Made by a program: the position numbers and the translations under genes. Positions 34,910 through 47,098 of a DNA stretch of 64,000 bases are shown here, piece after piece. Each line of letters starts with the position of its first letter. Positions within the stretch are counted from its first letter, which is position 1. The stretch is from positions 44,368,791 through 44,432,790 of the forward strand of contig OX638132.1 in NCBI GenBank assembly GCA_951804985.1, in the 5' to 3' direction. Under the pieces are notes generated by a model. That model did no database searches and was not told the DNA's origin. It saw nothing but the letters and a program-made list of their open reading frames with translations. This DNA comes from Dryomyza anilis. Lineage: Eukaryota > Arthropoda > Insecta > Diptera > Dryomyzidae.

Positions 34910-35321
34910 ACGAAAATTCAGTCTACGGAAAACTGTTCTACGAGTTCGTATCGCTGGATTGTGTACAAAATAAAAACACTCTTATGTTTGGTTTAAATTA
35001 TAACAATTAACTTATAACAACTTAACTTTATAATGCGTCTCCCTTATATACTGCATGCATCAGTTCGACACGTTTCGACAAGCTTCGACTTGTTTCGAGA
35101 ACCTTCTACTCGTTTCGTGAATGACGCATGCTATTGGTATCTCATTCGCACTCATGTGTTTTAATGTGCTGATCTTCCATCTCTTTCTCGCACATTGCTC
35201 AGTACGCTGAATGATCTTCCGTCTCTTTCTAACACATTGCTTAGTGCGCTGAATTGTCTTTCGTCTCATTTATTATTGTTGAATGCTTGCACAGTGGGGA
35301 AAATTACCTCTTTTCGTAACA
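34906..35321 (-). repeat. gypsy 3' LTR (416 bp)
   Basis: Differs from the 5' LTR mainly by lacking about 117 bp (present at 37815-37945). Contains tandem AGAAAGAGAYGGAAGATCA units on the minus strand. The 69-codon frame inside it is not a gene. Confidence 0.9.
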
Positions 35322-35409
35322 CTGCCCTCCACCTAAATCTGTTCGTCCCGAACAGATGTTAATCCTCTGTCTCTATATACGGCATCAACCTTTCTAAATG
35401 TACTACTTT

Positions 35410-36090
35410 CATTTTTCGTCAGACGCCTGTAGTATTCTGAATCCGATACACAATGTCATTTATCCTTTTAATTATAATGTACGGCCCTTCCCGGTGTGTT
35501 TGTAGTTTTGGATTTATCAATTTCACTCGTGGCGGGCTACAAAGCATAACCAGATCTCCTTCCTTAAACCCCTCCGAGTTTGCTCTCAAGTCGTATCTGG
35601 ACTTTATCTTACTACTTGGAATTTGTATCCTCTGCCTTAAGGACTGATGCAACTCGTCTCGGTCTTCACTTTTTCTCTTGCGCAAAACACTTTTTGGAAT
35701 CGGCCCATCCATTGCAGTACGTTCGCAATGTGCTCCTACGTTGTATTGATTTATCTTACCGCAATTTCTGACGGGTTTTCTTTTTGCGGATACACATTGC
35801 TTACATCTGTGAATCCAATAGGCGACTGACTTCTGATATCCGACCCAATAGAAACGTTTTCTGACTTCTTCAACCGTTTTATTAATGCTCAAGTGACATC
35901 CATTGGATCCACAATGGCATTCCAGTACTATCTCCTTTATTTTTTATTTAGGAACAACAATTAAATTTCGTGCAGATCTGCCAAACACGGTACGAACAAC
36001 CATTTTGTAGCTTCAGGCTTTGCCACTGTGCCCAATAAGCCCTGCTTATTGGACTGTTAGATGCTAACTCTTTCCATAATGGCTTTCTTT
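35410..36090 (-). pseudogene. gypsy integrase ends, core deleted
   Basis: The minus frame 35419-35892 begins with the second half of the integrase zinc-binding domain (SINKTVEEVRKRFYWVGYQK, then HRCKQC). After KRKPVRNCGKINQYNVGAH it skips the catalytic DDE core and resumes in the C-terminal region (KIKSRYDLRANSEGFKEGDL, PKLQTHREGPYIIIKRINDI). The first His pair lies just upstream in another frame. Without the core it cannot integrate DNA. Confidence 0.85.
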
Positions 36091-36091
36091 G

Positions 36092-36277
36092 TTATTCCTT
36101 GAACGTCCTAATTTTTGCGATGTCGGGGTCCTTCTTTTGATCATTTCGTATTTGCTCCAGAGTCCATTGATCATCTGCCATGACATTTAACGAACGAATG
36201 CGAATTATGTTCGTCTTTTCTTCTTCCGTCGAGCATTCTCTGGATTCCATTTTACACACTCGTGCCCGAATTGCCAT
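36092..36277 (-). pseudogene. gypsy pol linker before integrase
   Basis: The minus reading WTLEQIRNDQKKDPDIAKIR is the usual segment between RNase H and integrase in gypsy pol. Its first codons overlap the end of the gag frame in another frame, so gag is fused directly to late pol by a large deletion. Confidence 0.65.
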
Positions 36278-37532
36278 GATGTTCCCTTGCGGTATTTTGG
36301 CAATCCTCAGGTCTATTTTCTGGTCGGTATCCTTTAGGTGGTTGCAGATTTACACATTTACGTCTTTCACGGCAGTCGCGTGCCATATGCCCATATTTTC
36401 CACAGTTGTAGCATTTACCTTTCAATTGGGTGTTTCTCTTGGCAACATAATGTTCGGATTCAACGCTGCCTTTGGACGCTCTACTTACTCCTTGACATAA
36501 ATTTTCTCTCTCCTTATCTTGTACACGTGTCTCCGTCGCTGGTCGGCACAATGTAGACGCTATCTGCTGCGTAAGCGCTGTGGTGACCATTTTCATAAAT
36601 GTCACCTTTGGGTTAGTCATTGTTGCCTGTTTTGTCTCAGGATCGCGTATACCATCAACAAACGCTTCGATCTTGCACTTTTCTATGAAATCACTCCTTG
36701 AATCTGAATACGACAAATGCGCAAGCCTCTCGATGTCCGCTGCATACGCCTGCAATGTTTCACCATTTCTTTGCATTCGGCCCTTTAGTTCCATTCTGTA
36801 GATCTGCTTCATGTGATCACTTCCATATTTCCGTTGCAGTGCAGCCATAACCGCTGTGTAACTATTTCTATCGCTTTCTGGAACAGTCTGCAATACTTCG
36901 GCTGCTCCACCTTTCAGGGTCACAATAAGCGCTGCTACGCTATCTTCATTGTTCCATCGATTACTTACAGCCGTTGTCTCAAATTGGAGCTTGAAAATGT
37001 TGAACGCTGTGGTTCCATCGTAAATCGGCGATTTCAGCTTCGAACCACTAAGAACATGCTGTGTAGGTCCACTTATCTGTAACGCACCGAAATCTTCCTG
37101 CATTTTCTGGAACTTTTTGTCGATGCCATTTTCCAATTTTTCAAATTTGCGTACCATGTCATTTACATGTGCCTCAAGTTCGTTTACTTTGCCATGGAGT
37201 GTATTAGAAACTTCCAGAAGCTGCTTAGAATGTTCCTGCATCTGTTGCTCAATTTTCACTTGATGTTGGTTTGAATTCTCTAGAAGTTTCTGTTCCATTT
37301 TGTTGGAATTTTCATGAAGTTTCTGTTCCATTTTGCTGGAATTTTCTTGAAGTCTCTGTTCCATTTTGCTGGAATTTTCTTGTAGTTCTGTTTTAAGTTT
37401 TTCTTCAATCCGGTTCGAATTTTCTAGAAGCTGTTGTTGTATAGCTCCGAGCAAGTGGCTCATATCAAAACTTTGGGACTGTAATTTTTGCTCCGTGTCC
37501 ACATTTTTCGATGACGCTGTTGCAGCTTCCAC
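36252..37532 (-). CDS. gypsy gag with 11-residue coiled-coil repeat and zinc knuckle
   Basis: A 426-codon open frame. Residues about 40-110 contain four or more copies of an 11-residue unit (QENSSKMEQRL, QENSSKMEQKL, HENSNKMEQKL) predicted to form a hendecad coiled coil. A gag core follows (KLKSPIYDGTTAFNIFKLQF; VIVTLKGGAAEVL-type helix; DHMKQIYRMELKGRMQRNGE; LQAYAADIERLAHLSY). It ends with a CCHC knuckle CYNCGKYGHMARDC. Gag would assemble the particle and bind element RNA. The true start is probably the ATG at 37678, where a SAP-like start KVDQLKKEL...KVELQKRLM is broken by a stop and frameshift, so the open part lacks its N-terminus. Confidence 0.88.
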   Translation of the reverse strand: MEAATASSKNVDTEQKLQSQSFDMSHLLGAIQQQLLENSNRIEEKLKTELQENSSKMEQRLQENSSKMEQKLHENSNKMEQKLLENSNQHQVKIEQQMQEHSKQLLEVSNTLHGKVNELEAHVNDMVRKFEKLENGIDKKFQKMQEDFGALQISGPTQHVLSGSKLKSPIYDGTTAFNIFKLQFETTAVSNRWNNEDSVAALIVTLKGGAAEVLQTVPESDRNSYTAVMAALQRKYGSDHMKQIYRMELKGRMQRNGETLQAYAADIERLAHLSYSDSRSDFIEKCKIEAFVDGIRDPETKQATMTNPKVTFMKMVTTALTQQIASTLCRPATETRVQDKERENLCQGVSRASKGSVESEHYVAKRNTQLKGKCYNCGKYGHMARDCRERRKCVNLQPPKGYRPENRPEDCQNTAREHHGNSGTSV

Positions 37533-37708
37533 TTCAAACTCGTGCTCTGCGAGGTCAATGCCTTGGTTCTCTAATTCTTACATTAGACGCTTTTGTAGCT
37601 CTACTTTCGTACCTACAGTTGGAAGATTATGAGCTCCTTCTTTAGCTGGTCGACTTTAAATTGATCGAATTTAACCATTTTGTATCACAATCCCACTTCT
37701 GACACCAA

Positions 37709-38241
37709 TGTTACGAAAATTCAGTCTAAGGAAAACTGTTCTACAAGTTCGTATCGCTGGATTGTGTACAAAATAAAAACACTCTTATGTTTGGTTTAAA
37801 TTATAACAATTAACTTTATTAATTCACTTTAATAAACAACTTTACTAATAACAAATTCTAACAACTGCTGCATGTCCACAATTTAACTTGACATTTATCA
37901 CACGAGCTGCACTCGACCACTTTACAATCACTACTGAAGTGCTGTACCTCTGATGCGTCTCCCTTATATACTGTTTGCATCAGTTCGACACGTTTCGACA
38001 AGCTTCGACTTGTTTCGAGAACCTTCTACTCGTTTCGTGAATGACGCATGCTATTGGTATCTCATTCGCACTCATGTGTTTTAATGTGCTGATCTTCCAT
38101 CTCTTTCTCGCACATTGCTCAGTACGCTGAATGATCTTCCGTCTCTTTCTAACACATTGCTTAGTGCGCTGAATTGTCTTGCGTCTCATTTATTATTGTT
38201 GAATGCTTGCACAGTTGGTCAAATTACCTCTTTTCGTAACA
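37709..38241 (-). repeat. gypsy 5' LTR (533 bp)
   Basis: Same ends as 34906-35321, with the additional internal segment, which includes GTATATAAGGGAGACGCATC on the minus strand, a good TATA region, and AATAAA-like words before the terminus. Confidence 0.9.
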
Positions 38242-38246
38242 ATATA

Positions 38247-39493
38247 TATAAAAATACTCGTATTAGTTTTTTTACAGATTTATTTCTTAAAAACATATTT
38301 TTGTCAGAAAATATTTAGATTTTTTTGGGAATAAATATGCCTAAATATTTGACTTGTTTAAACTCTGCTCCGTTCAATATCAATTTCATTGGATTTATTT
38401 CTAAATTTAAGCTGAAGTATTCTACATAAATAGAATAAAAATTAAATCAGACATAAAGTTCAAATTACTAAGAAATCAAAATCCAAAATACGTATAACTC
38501 ATTAGAATTTTGAGGTCTAAAATAGGGATAATATTTAGTTTAGTGTCCTGTTATTGACGTTACAGTTTTCAAAATCAATCTATTTCAGATTTTTGTTTGG
38601 TGACTCATATTCTGTTGCCTTTTCGACTATGTTTAAGGAAACCACAAAACGGTCTTCTAAGATGCCCAGTATACCACGACTCGGAGCCTCCAGTGTATCG
38701 AACAATTCTCGAAGTAGCTTCAAGAAAATAATCGATCCCGTTATTATATCGAAACTAATTTTTAAAGATTTTTGTATTCAATAGTTTATAAGGTTTCTGA
38801 AATGTCTACGAGAAAAAAACATTGATCTCGTTGTTATATCGAAACTAAATATTTTAAGATTTTCGCATTCAGTTGTAACTCTTTTTAGGTACATGCCTGC
38901 TTTTGTCTGCTGGATATAATTTTGTTAATGATATGCAGGTCCGAACAGTTAGAACACCCTTTTGCGTTCTAGTAATGTCCGCAAGAGTTAGATCAATTTC
39001 ATTATTATAAAAACAACGATTTTTGAACGTTAGAACGTTTTGAATGTTAGAACTCATGATTGCGACTCGTTTCCGATTTTAAAAATAAGGTCACCAGGTG
39101 ATCTTTTCTTTATGGCTGTATTTACTTTTATTCAAAATAAATAGAGTGGACATTCTTTTTTTATATTAATTTCACTTAATTTCATTAAAAATAAATGAAT
39201 GAAAATAGTGAGCTTTAAATTTTCCTTTTTTAAAAAAACATTTTAAAATTAGTTCGCAATGTTTTTGCTATCAAAATATCGAAAAATTGTTTTTAACTTT
39301 AACTTACTGAAATTTTACGGAATATTATTAATTTTTATGAAATATTTGATTAAAATAGAGGAAATTGCATGATCGCGACAACAATGCTATCGTCTTTACA
39401 ATCCTACATGGTTGTCACAATCAAAGTGTAGTATTTTCATTTCAACAATAATAAGTTAGTTAAAATCATAATATAGTAGACAATTTATGGGTT
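38247..39493. other. no recognised gene
   Basis: AT-rich. Two blocks near 38695-38775 and 38808-38870 repeat GTTATATCGAAACTAA with flanking similarity. No gene-like frame. Confidence 0.45.
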
Positions 39494-40585
39494 TCAGAAT
39501 GGTGTAGTGCACGCGTAAGCCAGTAACCGACTTCTGTTTGTTGCCATAGCCTCTCCTACACAATTCCTAGTCTCACCTTCGCGTTGGTGAACCCTGTTAA
39601 CCCGAGCAACCAGCTGAAGATCCGGTTTCACCCCCGGTGGGAGGTCTGATCGGGGACAAACGAGACAGAGATATTGGCCCTCCAAATTGGGGGTTGTGCG
39701 TTGGGCTTGTGACCCGCCATATAAAAAAGCGGATTCAACGAAAACAGAAAAATGCCTCGGATATCGACCCGAAAACACGATGACAACCTGCAAACGTATA
39801 AAGGACAATGATTTACGGATATGTACCTGGAATGTCCGAAGCCTTTATAGGGAAGGTGCCACTATCCAGCTGGTTGATGTCCTCGAAAGAAACAAGGCTG
39901 ACATCACCGCAATCCAGGAAATGCGATGGACAGGACAGGGCTGCTCTAAACAGACATCCTGTGACATTTACTACAGCTGCCATGCAGAGAGGCATGAATT
40001 TGGTTGTGGATTTGTAGTCGGCAAGATACTCCGCCACCTTGTCTCTAGGTTCACACCCGCGAACGAATGACTAGCAACAATCCGCATCAAGGCTAAATAC
40101 TTCTATATCAGCCTAATTTGTGCGCACGCTCCGACGAATGACAAGGACGATGAAACTAAAGAGACTTTCTATGAGCGCCTTGACGAAGCCTATGAGCACT
40201 GCCCCCGTCACGACATCAAAATTGTGATTGGCGACTTTAATGCCAAGGTGGACCATGAGGGTATCTTTGGTTCAACGGAACATGGTTATTAGTAGTACTA
40301 GATTCAAGTATTCCAATATTCACAAGGCCACGTGGTGGTCACCCGATCAGAACACGCGCAAACCAATTGATCATGTTGTGATTGACGGAAGGCACGCTCC
40401 TATTGTGATGGATGTACGCTCGATCCGAAATGCCAACATCGACTCGGATCACTTCCTTGTAGCAGCCAAGGTTCGCACACGCTTATGCGCTGCGAAAAAT
40501 GCACGGAAACAAACGCAAAGAAAGCTAGACGTCAGTAAGCTGCATGCACAACAGACCGAACAAGTCTATGCCGCTGTGAGCTTTT
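39494..40585 (+). pseudogene. RTE-clade LINE, 5' leader and endonuclease
   Basis: Plus strand. The leader starts TCAGAATGGTGTAGTGCA, as in the other RTE copies, followed by WACDPPYKKA. The endonuclease reads DLRICTWNVRSLYREGATIQ, ADITAIQEMRWTGQG (metal-binding Glu), IKIVIGDFNAKVDHEG (catalytic Asp-Asn), KPIDHVVIDGRHAPI and ANIDSDHFLVAAKVRTRLCA (SDH catalytic pair). All main catalytic residues are visible, but a stop near 40069 and a deletion near 40290 break the frame. Sequence ends before RT. It is the best-preserved endonuclease of this family in the window. Confidence 0.8.
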
Positions 40586-40942
40586 AATTTTCCTTTTTTA
40601 TTTATTTTTGTTTTTGATGTCAGAAATATTTTAGTTCAGAAATAAAAAAGAAATGTAAAAACATGCTAAGTTCTTAGACTTAACTATTTAGTTAAATTGA
40701 AATTGAATATGAAAATAAGATACCACAAATTAATATAGAGAACCCAGAAGGAGCAGCTGACAGAAAATAAAATGCAATGGAAAATGATGATGGTAATTGT
40801 GGTACGAATTAAATTCAAAAGAATAAAATAAAAATGAATGCGGTAGTGCCGACCACGACTATGATGCGAAGAACGTAATAGAAAAAAATAGAGAGATAGG
40901 TAAAGAAATTTATTTTTGTTTTTTTCTTTATTTTTATTTTAT
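40586..40942. other. nothing recognised
   Basis: AT-rich spacer. The word GTGAGCTTTWAATTTTCC occurs here (40576) and at 39208. Confidence 0.4.
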
Positions 40943-41149
40943 ACTAGCTGGACCCGTGCACGACTCGTGCCAAGATTTTCTGAATTCAAAGATATGGAGC
41001 GATTTTATTAATATAAAAAACATTTTATTATTTATATGAGGGGCCCGTGCTTAGCTACTAAAGTTTTTTTATTAGTTTTATAAATGTGGTAACCAAATAA
41101 TTCTCCGCCAAAACAACTTTTCTCAAAGACAATTCTTTCTCAGACTGCG

Positions 41150-41312
41150 CTTCTCCGCAGAATTATTCCCAGTAGAAATCTTCCCCGTAAAATCCACATA
41201 GAACGCTTTCCCGTAGAATTCTCCACGTAGAATTCATCCCGGTAGAATTGTTCCCGGTAGAATTCTTCCCCGTAGAATTCTTCCCCGTAAAGTTTTTCCC
41301 AGTAGAAGTTTT
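41150..41312 (+). repeat. 15-bp minisatellite GTAGAATTCTTCCCC
   Basis: About ten units, including GTAGAATTCTTCCCC and variants CGGTAGAATTGTTCC and CGTAAAATCCACAT, next to and in the same 15-bp phase as the following array. Confidence 0.7.
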
Positions 41313-43238
41313 AGTGTGGTGGGTTTTAATGTAGTAAGTTTCGGTGTGGTAAGTTTCGGTGTGGTGAGTTTAGATGTGGTGAATTTTGGAGTGGTGAGTT
41401 GAATTGTGGTTAGTTTTGGTGTGGTGAGTTTTAGTGTGGTGAGTTTTAGTGTGGTGAGTTAAGGTGTGGTGATTTTTAGTGTGGTGAATTATAGTGTGGT
41501 GGGTTTTAGTGTGGTGAATTTTAATGTGGCGTGTTTTAGTGTGGCGTGTTTTAGTGTAGCGAGTTTTAGTGTGGGGAATTTTAGGGTGAATTTTATTGTG
41601 GTGAGTTTTAGTGTGATGAATTTTAATGTGATGAATTTTATTGTGGTGAGTTTTAGTGTAGTGAATTTTAGTGTGGTGAGTTTTAGTGTGGTTAATTATA
41701 GTGTGGTGGGTTTTAGTGTGGTGAATTTTAGTGCGGTGACTTTTAGTGTGGTGAGTTTTAGTGTGGCGAAATTTGAGTGTAGTGAGTTTTAGTGTGGTGA
41801 ATTTTAATGTGGTGAAATTTTAGTGTAGTGAGTTTTAGTGTGGTTAAATTTTAGTGTGGTGAGTTTAAGTGTGGTGTTTTTAAGTGTAGTGAGTTTTAGT
41901 GTGGTCAATTATAGTGTGGTGGGTTTTAGTGTGGTGAATTTTAATGTGGCGTGTTTTAGTGTGGCGTGTTTTAGTGTAGCGAGTTTTAGTGTGGTGAATT
42001 TTATTGTGGTGAGTTTTAGTGTGATAAATTTTAATGTGATGAATTTTATTGTGGTGAGTTTTAGTATAGTGAATTTTAGGGTGGTGAGTTTTAGTGTGGT
42101 TAATTATAGTGTGGTGGGTTTTAGTGTGGTGAATTTTAGTGCGGTGAGGTTTAGTGTGGTGAGTTTTAGTGTATCAATATTTGAGTGTAGTGAGTTTTAA
42201 TGTGGTGAGTTTAAAAGTGGTGAATTTTAATGTGGTGAAATTTTAGTGTAGTGAGTTTTAGTGCGGTGAGTTTTAGTGTGGTGAAATTTTAGTGTGGTTA
42301 GTTTAAATGTGGTGAATTTTAGTGTGTTGAATTTTTGTGTGGTGAGTTTTAGTGTGGTGAGTTTTAGTGTGGTGAGTTTTAGTGTGGTGAGTTTTAGTGT
42401 GGTAAGTTTTAGTGTGGTGAGTTTTGGTATGGTGAGTTTAAGTGTGGTGAGTTTTAGTGTTGTGAATTTTAGTGCGGTGAGTTTTAGTGTGGCGACATTT
42501 GAGTGTAGTGAGTTTTAGTCTGGTGAGTTTTAGTGTGGTGAAATTTTAGTGTGGTGGGTTTTAGTGTGGTAAGTTTTAGTGTGGTGAGTTTTAGTGTGTT
42601 GAATTTTTGTGTGGTGAGTTTAAGTGTGGTGAGTTTTAGTGTGGTGGGTTTAAATGTGGTGAATTTTAGTGTGTTGAATTTTTGTGTGGTGAGTTTTAGT
42701 GTGGTGAGTTTTAGTGTGTTGAATTTTTGTGTGGTGAGTTTAAGTGTGGTGAGTTTTAGTATAGTGAGTTTAAGTGTGATGAGTTTAAGTGTGGTGAGTT
42801 TTAGTATAGTGAGTTTAAGTGTGATGAGTTTTAGTGTGGTGAGTTTTTGTGTGGTAAGTTTTTGTGTGGTGAGTTTTAGTGTGGTGAGTTTTAGTGTGTT
42901 GAATTTTTGTGAGGTGAGTTTAAGTGTGGTGAGTTTTAGTGTGGTGGGATTTTAGTGTGGTGAGTTTTTGTGTGGTGAGTTTTAGTGTGGCGAGTTTTGG
43001 TGTGGTGAGTTTTAGTGTGGAGAGTTTTAGTGTGGTGAATTTTAGTGTGGTGGGTTTTAGTGTGGTGAATTTTAGTGTGGTGAGATTTAGTGTGGTGAGT
43101 TTTAGTGTGGTGAATTTCAGTGTGGTGAGTTTTATTGTGGTTAATTATAGTGTGGTGGGTTTTAGTGTGGTGAATTTTAGTGTGGTGAGTTTTAGTGTGG
43201 TGAGTTTTAGTTTGGTTAGTTTTAGTGTGGTGAGTTTG
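41313..43238 (+). repeat. 15-bp minisatellite AGTGTGGTGAGTTTT, about 128 units
   Basis: 1.93 kb of a 15-bp unit with point variants (GTGAATTTT, GTGGGTTTT, GTTAATTAT). Since 15 is a multiple of three and the unit lacks stops in one frame, long Ser-Val-Val-Ser-Phe frames result; they break wherever a 1-bp change occurs and are not treated as genes. Confidence 0.9.
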
Positions 43239-43612
43239 TTTTTCACTTAGTTTGGATTGTGGTTTTATGTGATTGGTTTTGTTTTTGTATTTTTGCTTTT
43301 GTTTTGTGTTGTGCTTTTGCTTTTTTGTTTTTAATTTTTTTTTTGTATTTGAGTTTTTTGTTTCATGTTCGTAGCTGGTGAAAGTGCCGAGTTATATCGT
43401 ATTGAAAGTTTACGTTGTATGGGAGGTGCCACGCCTCTTTGTCCAATCCCGCCCGTATATAGCCTATCATTCCTTCCAGACCATACCGCATCTGTGGTAA
43501 AAATTTCAAGAAAATCGGATCAGCCGTTTAGACGGAGAAGCGGAACAAACGTACAAACGTACAAACGTACAAACGAACAAACGAACAAACAGATTTATTA
43601 TATTAATAGGAT

Positions 43613-44638
43613 TGCGGATGACATATATAAATGACGCATTTATTTAAACCAATCATAAAGCCCCATTCTGTCGACAAGAGGTTCTAGAACCTCCTTTGAA
43701 ATAATTCTCGTAACGAGAAATTATCTCGGTTCGATATCGGCCGACCGTTTTGGTAGGAATTTTCCTATATTAACATTGCGAGAAAGGGCATCGATATCGG
43801 AAAAATTCTTCGACATTTCGCAACATTTTCGTTGCGATATTGAAACAGTTTGGTATACTGGGTGTCTTAATCATATCAAAAAATTCTAAAAAAAGCCAAC
43901 GTTTTAAATAGTGGAGCCCAAAAAAGCGCATGCATCATAAAAATACCGCCCAATCTGCTCAACACTGCTCATCACTTCTTTATATTATCTAAACAAGTGA
44001 TGGCACACGCGCATAGTTACACATTGCGAGTGTGTTAAAGAGCTTAATGCTCAGCACTGTGCGATCTTGTTTTCGCGTATATACACAAACAAATTTATTA
44101 TTTTTAAATTGAAGCGTCCCCTCGATCAGCGAAGGCATGGCACACATGGCAACAACAGAAACGGATTGTTCCATGCAGAAATCTGTCGGAACAGTAGTAT
44201 TTTTTTAAGAAATCCACCAAAGTATTAAGCAAGACTTGGAAATATTAGCTGCGTTTTTTTCATAGTTCATCCAAGCGATTGAACTCAAATGTGAAAAAAA
44301 ACGCTTATACTGAACCTAATTCTTCCACTATATCAAAACAGATGGGAGTCACTACATTTATGAGCAGCAAACATTTTATGTGTAAACAGGGATCGCAGAA
44401 AAAATAATATTTTTTACGTTAAATTTTTATTTTGCATAAAAAACTAAAAAAAAACCGATAAAGTATAAACGTGATAATGGTTACCATTCTTTCCATATGA
44501 ATATTTTTAGACCGAATCTATTTCTTATGTTTTTATGTCATATCTATTCCAATTGTAAGCTCTGGTGTCAAAAAAATATATTGATGCGACATCTATGAAA
44601 CGTAGCAAACACTAGAAAACTATTATAAACTTAATGAA
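43613..44638. other. palindrome cluster, then unassigned AT-rich sequence
   Basis: 43678-43850 holds several short palindromes: GAGGTTCTAGAACCTC (43678-43693), TTCTCGTAACGAGAA (43705-43719), two CGATATCG, and CGCAAC...GTTGCG. The remainder up to the (TA)n tract shows nothing recognisable. Confidence 0.5.
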
Positions 44639-45152
<514 letters not shown>

Positions 45153-45178
45153 TTATATTTATAATGTCAGGGCCTTTC

Positions 45179-46606
<1,428 letters not shown>

Positions 46607-46613
46607 TAAAGAG

Positions 46614-46915
46614 CCACGGTAGCTCAGTGGTTAGTGCGTTGGACTGCGAGCCGAAAGGTCCCAGGCTCAAGCCTGGATTGGGGCTAACAACATCTTTTCA
46701 TAGAAACATTTTTCTATACCGCGCTACCTCTCGGCAGTAAACCTCCGAGAGTAAAAACATTGCCTATGAAAAGCTCTCACCCGCCATTCGGATTCGGCAA
46801 TAAACTGTAGTTCCCACCACTTTGAGTACAAATATAACACGCACAGCTCAAATTGTCAGAGAACTCGGCCTAAGTTCTTATAGAACTGTAGGGCCAAACT
46901 ATTATATTATTATTA
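46614..46915 (+). mobile_element. tRNA-derived SINE with 7-bp duplication
   Basis: 302 bp between exact copies of TAAAGAG (46607-46613, 46916-46922). The head resembles a tRNA: GCCACGG acceptor, TAGCTCAGTGGTTAG (pol III A box), a GGACTGCGAGCC anticodon arm and GGCTCAAGCCTGG (B box, one or two mismatches). The body contains CCACCACTTTGAGTACAAAT, and the tail is ATT-rich. Other copies: 204-355, 58729-59007, 59368-59478, fragments near 52612 and 60935. Confidence 0.85.
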
Positions 46916-46929
46916 TAAAGAGCGAGAGT

Positions 46930-47098
46930 GTTTCTTAATTAAAGCTAGACAGAAAACGAACGACAGAGTTGAATTGTGAAGAATTAAAAATATAATTTAA
47001 AACTGTAAATAAACTAAACTAACTATTTTTAAAATAAAAGCTAAATGAAATAAAACAACGAGAAGAACTTTATTGTCATTTGAGGGAAAACCTACAAA
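46930..47098 (+). repeat. 3' portion of a 5' LTR, with primer-binding site after it
   Basis: AAAGCTAGACAGAAAACG to TTTGAGGGAAAACCTACA is repeated at 50873-51035. Immediately after it comes AATTTGGGGGCTCAGCCGG, a typical primer-binding region. Its 5' part may be arm A2, separated by the SINE. Confidence 0.7.

Larger units (their letters stand above)
34906..38241 (-). mobile_element. Ty3/gypsy LTR retrotransposon, internally deleted
   Basis: Two LTRs (34906-35321 and 37709-38241) with ends TGTTACGAAAA...TTTTCGTAACA enclose gag and parts of pol on the minus strand. Next to the 5' LTR the primer-binding region reads TGGTGTCAGAAGTGGGA. Protease, RT and RNase H are gone and the integrase core is deleted, so it is non-autonomous. 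It sits in a (TA)n tract; the flanks are TATAT/ATATA, so the duplication cannot be read with certainty. Confidence 0.9.
40943..43612 (+). mobile_element. mini-me-like element with an expanded minisatellite
   Basis: Begins TTATACTAGCTGGACCCGTG after a TA-ending tract and contains the second landmark GGGGCCCGTGCTTAGCTA. After the minisatellites it has the common 3' part: GGGAGGTGCCACGCC, TTTGTCCAATCCCGCCC, ATATAGCCTATCATTCC, then AACGTACAAACGTACAAACG as its microsatellite tail. The same landmarks in the same order appear at 44789-45152 and inverted at 51036-52135. Element identity rests on remembered mini-me architecture (TA side, core, GTCY side). Confidence 0.7.

Noticed and set aside
35060..35269. 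69-codon Arg/Lys-rich frame, identical at 37980-38189, as a small conserved gene
   Set aside because: Both lie inside the two LTRs of one element; identity is due to LTR duplication.
36180..37632. Plus-strand frames opposite the gypsy gag
   Set aside because: They are antisense shadows of a gag with recognisable motifs on the minus strand.
41466..43250. Several 70-134 codon Ser/Val/Phe frames as a repetitive protein family
   Set aside because: They are translations of a 15-bp minisatellite whose unit length keeps frame by arithmetic; they start and stop at random single-base changes and overlap mobile-element landmarks.
46613..46683. Functional tRNA gene
   Set aside because: Arms pair imperfectly, the B box has mismatches, and the sequence is the head of a repeated SINE with target-site duplications.
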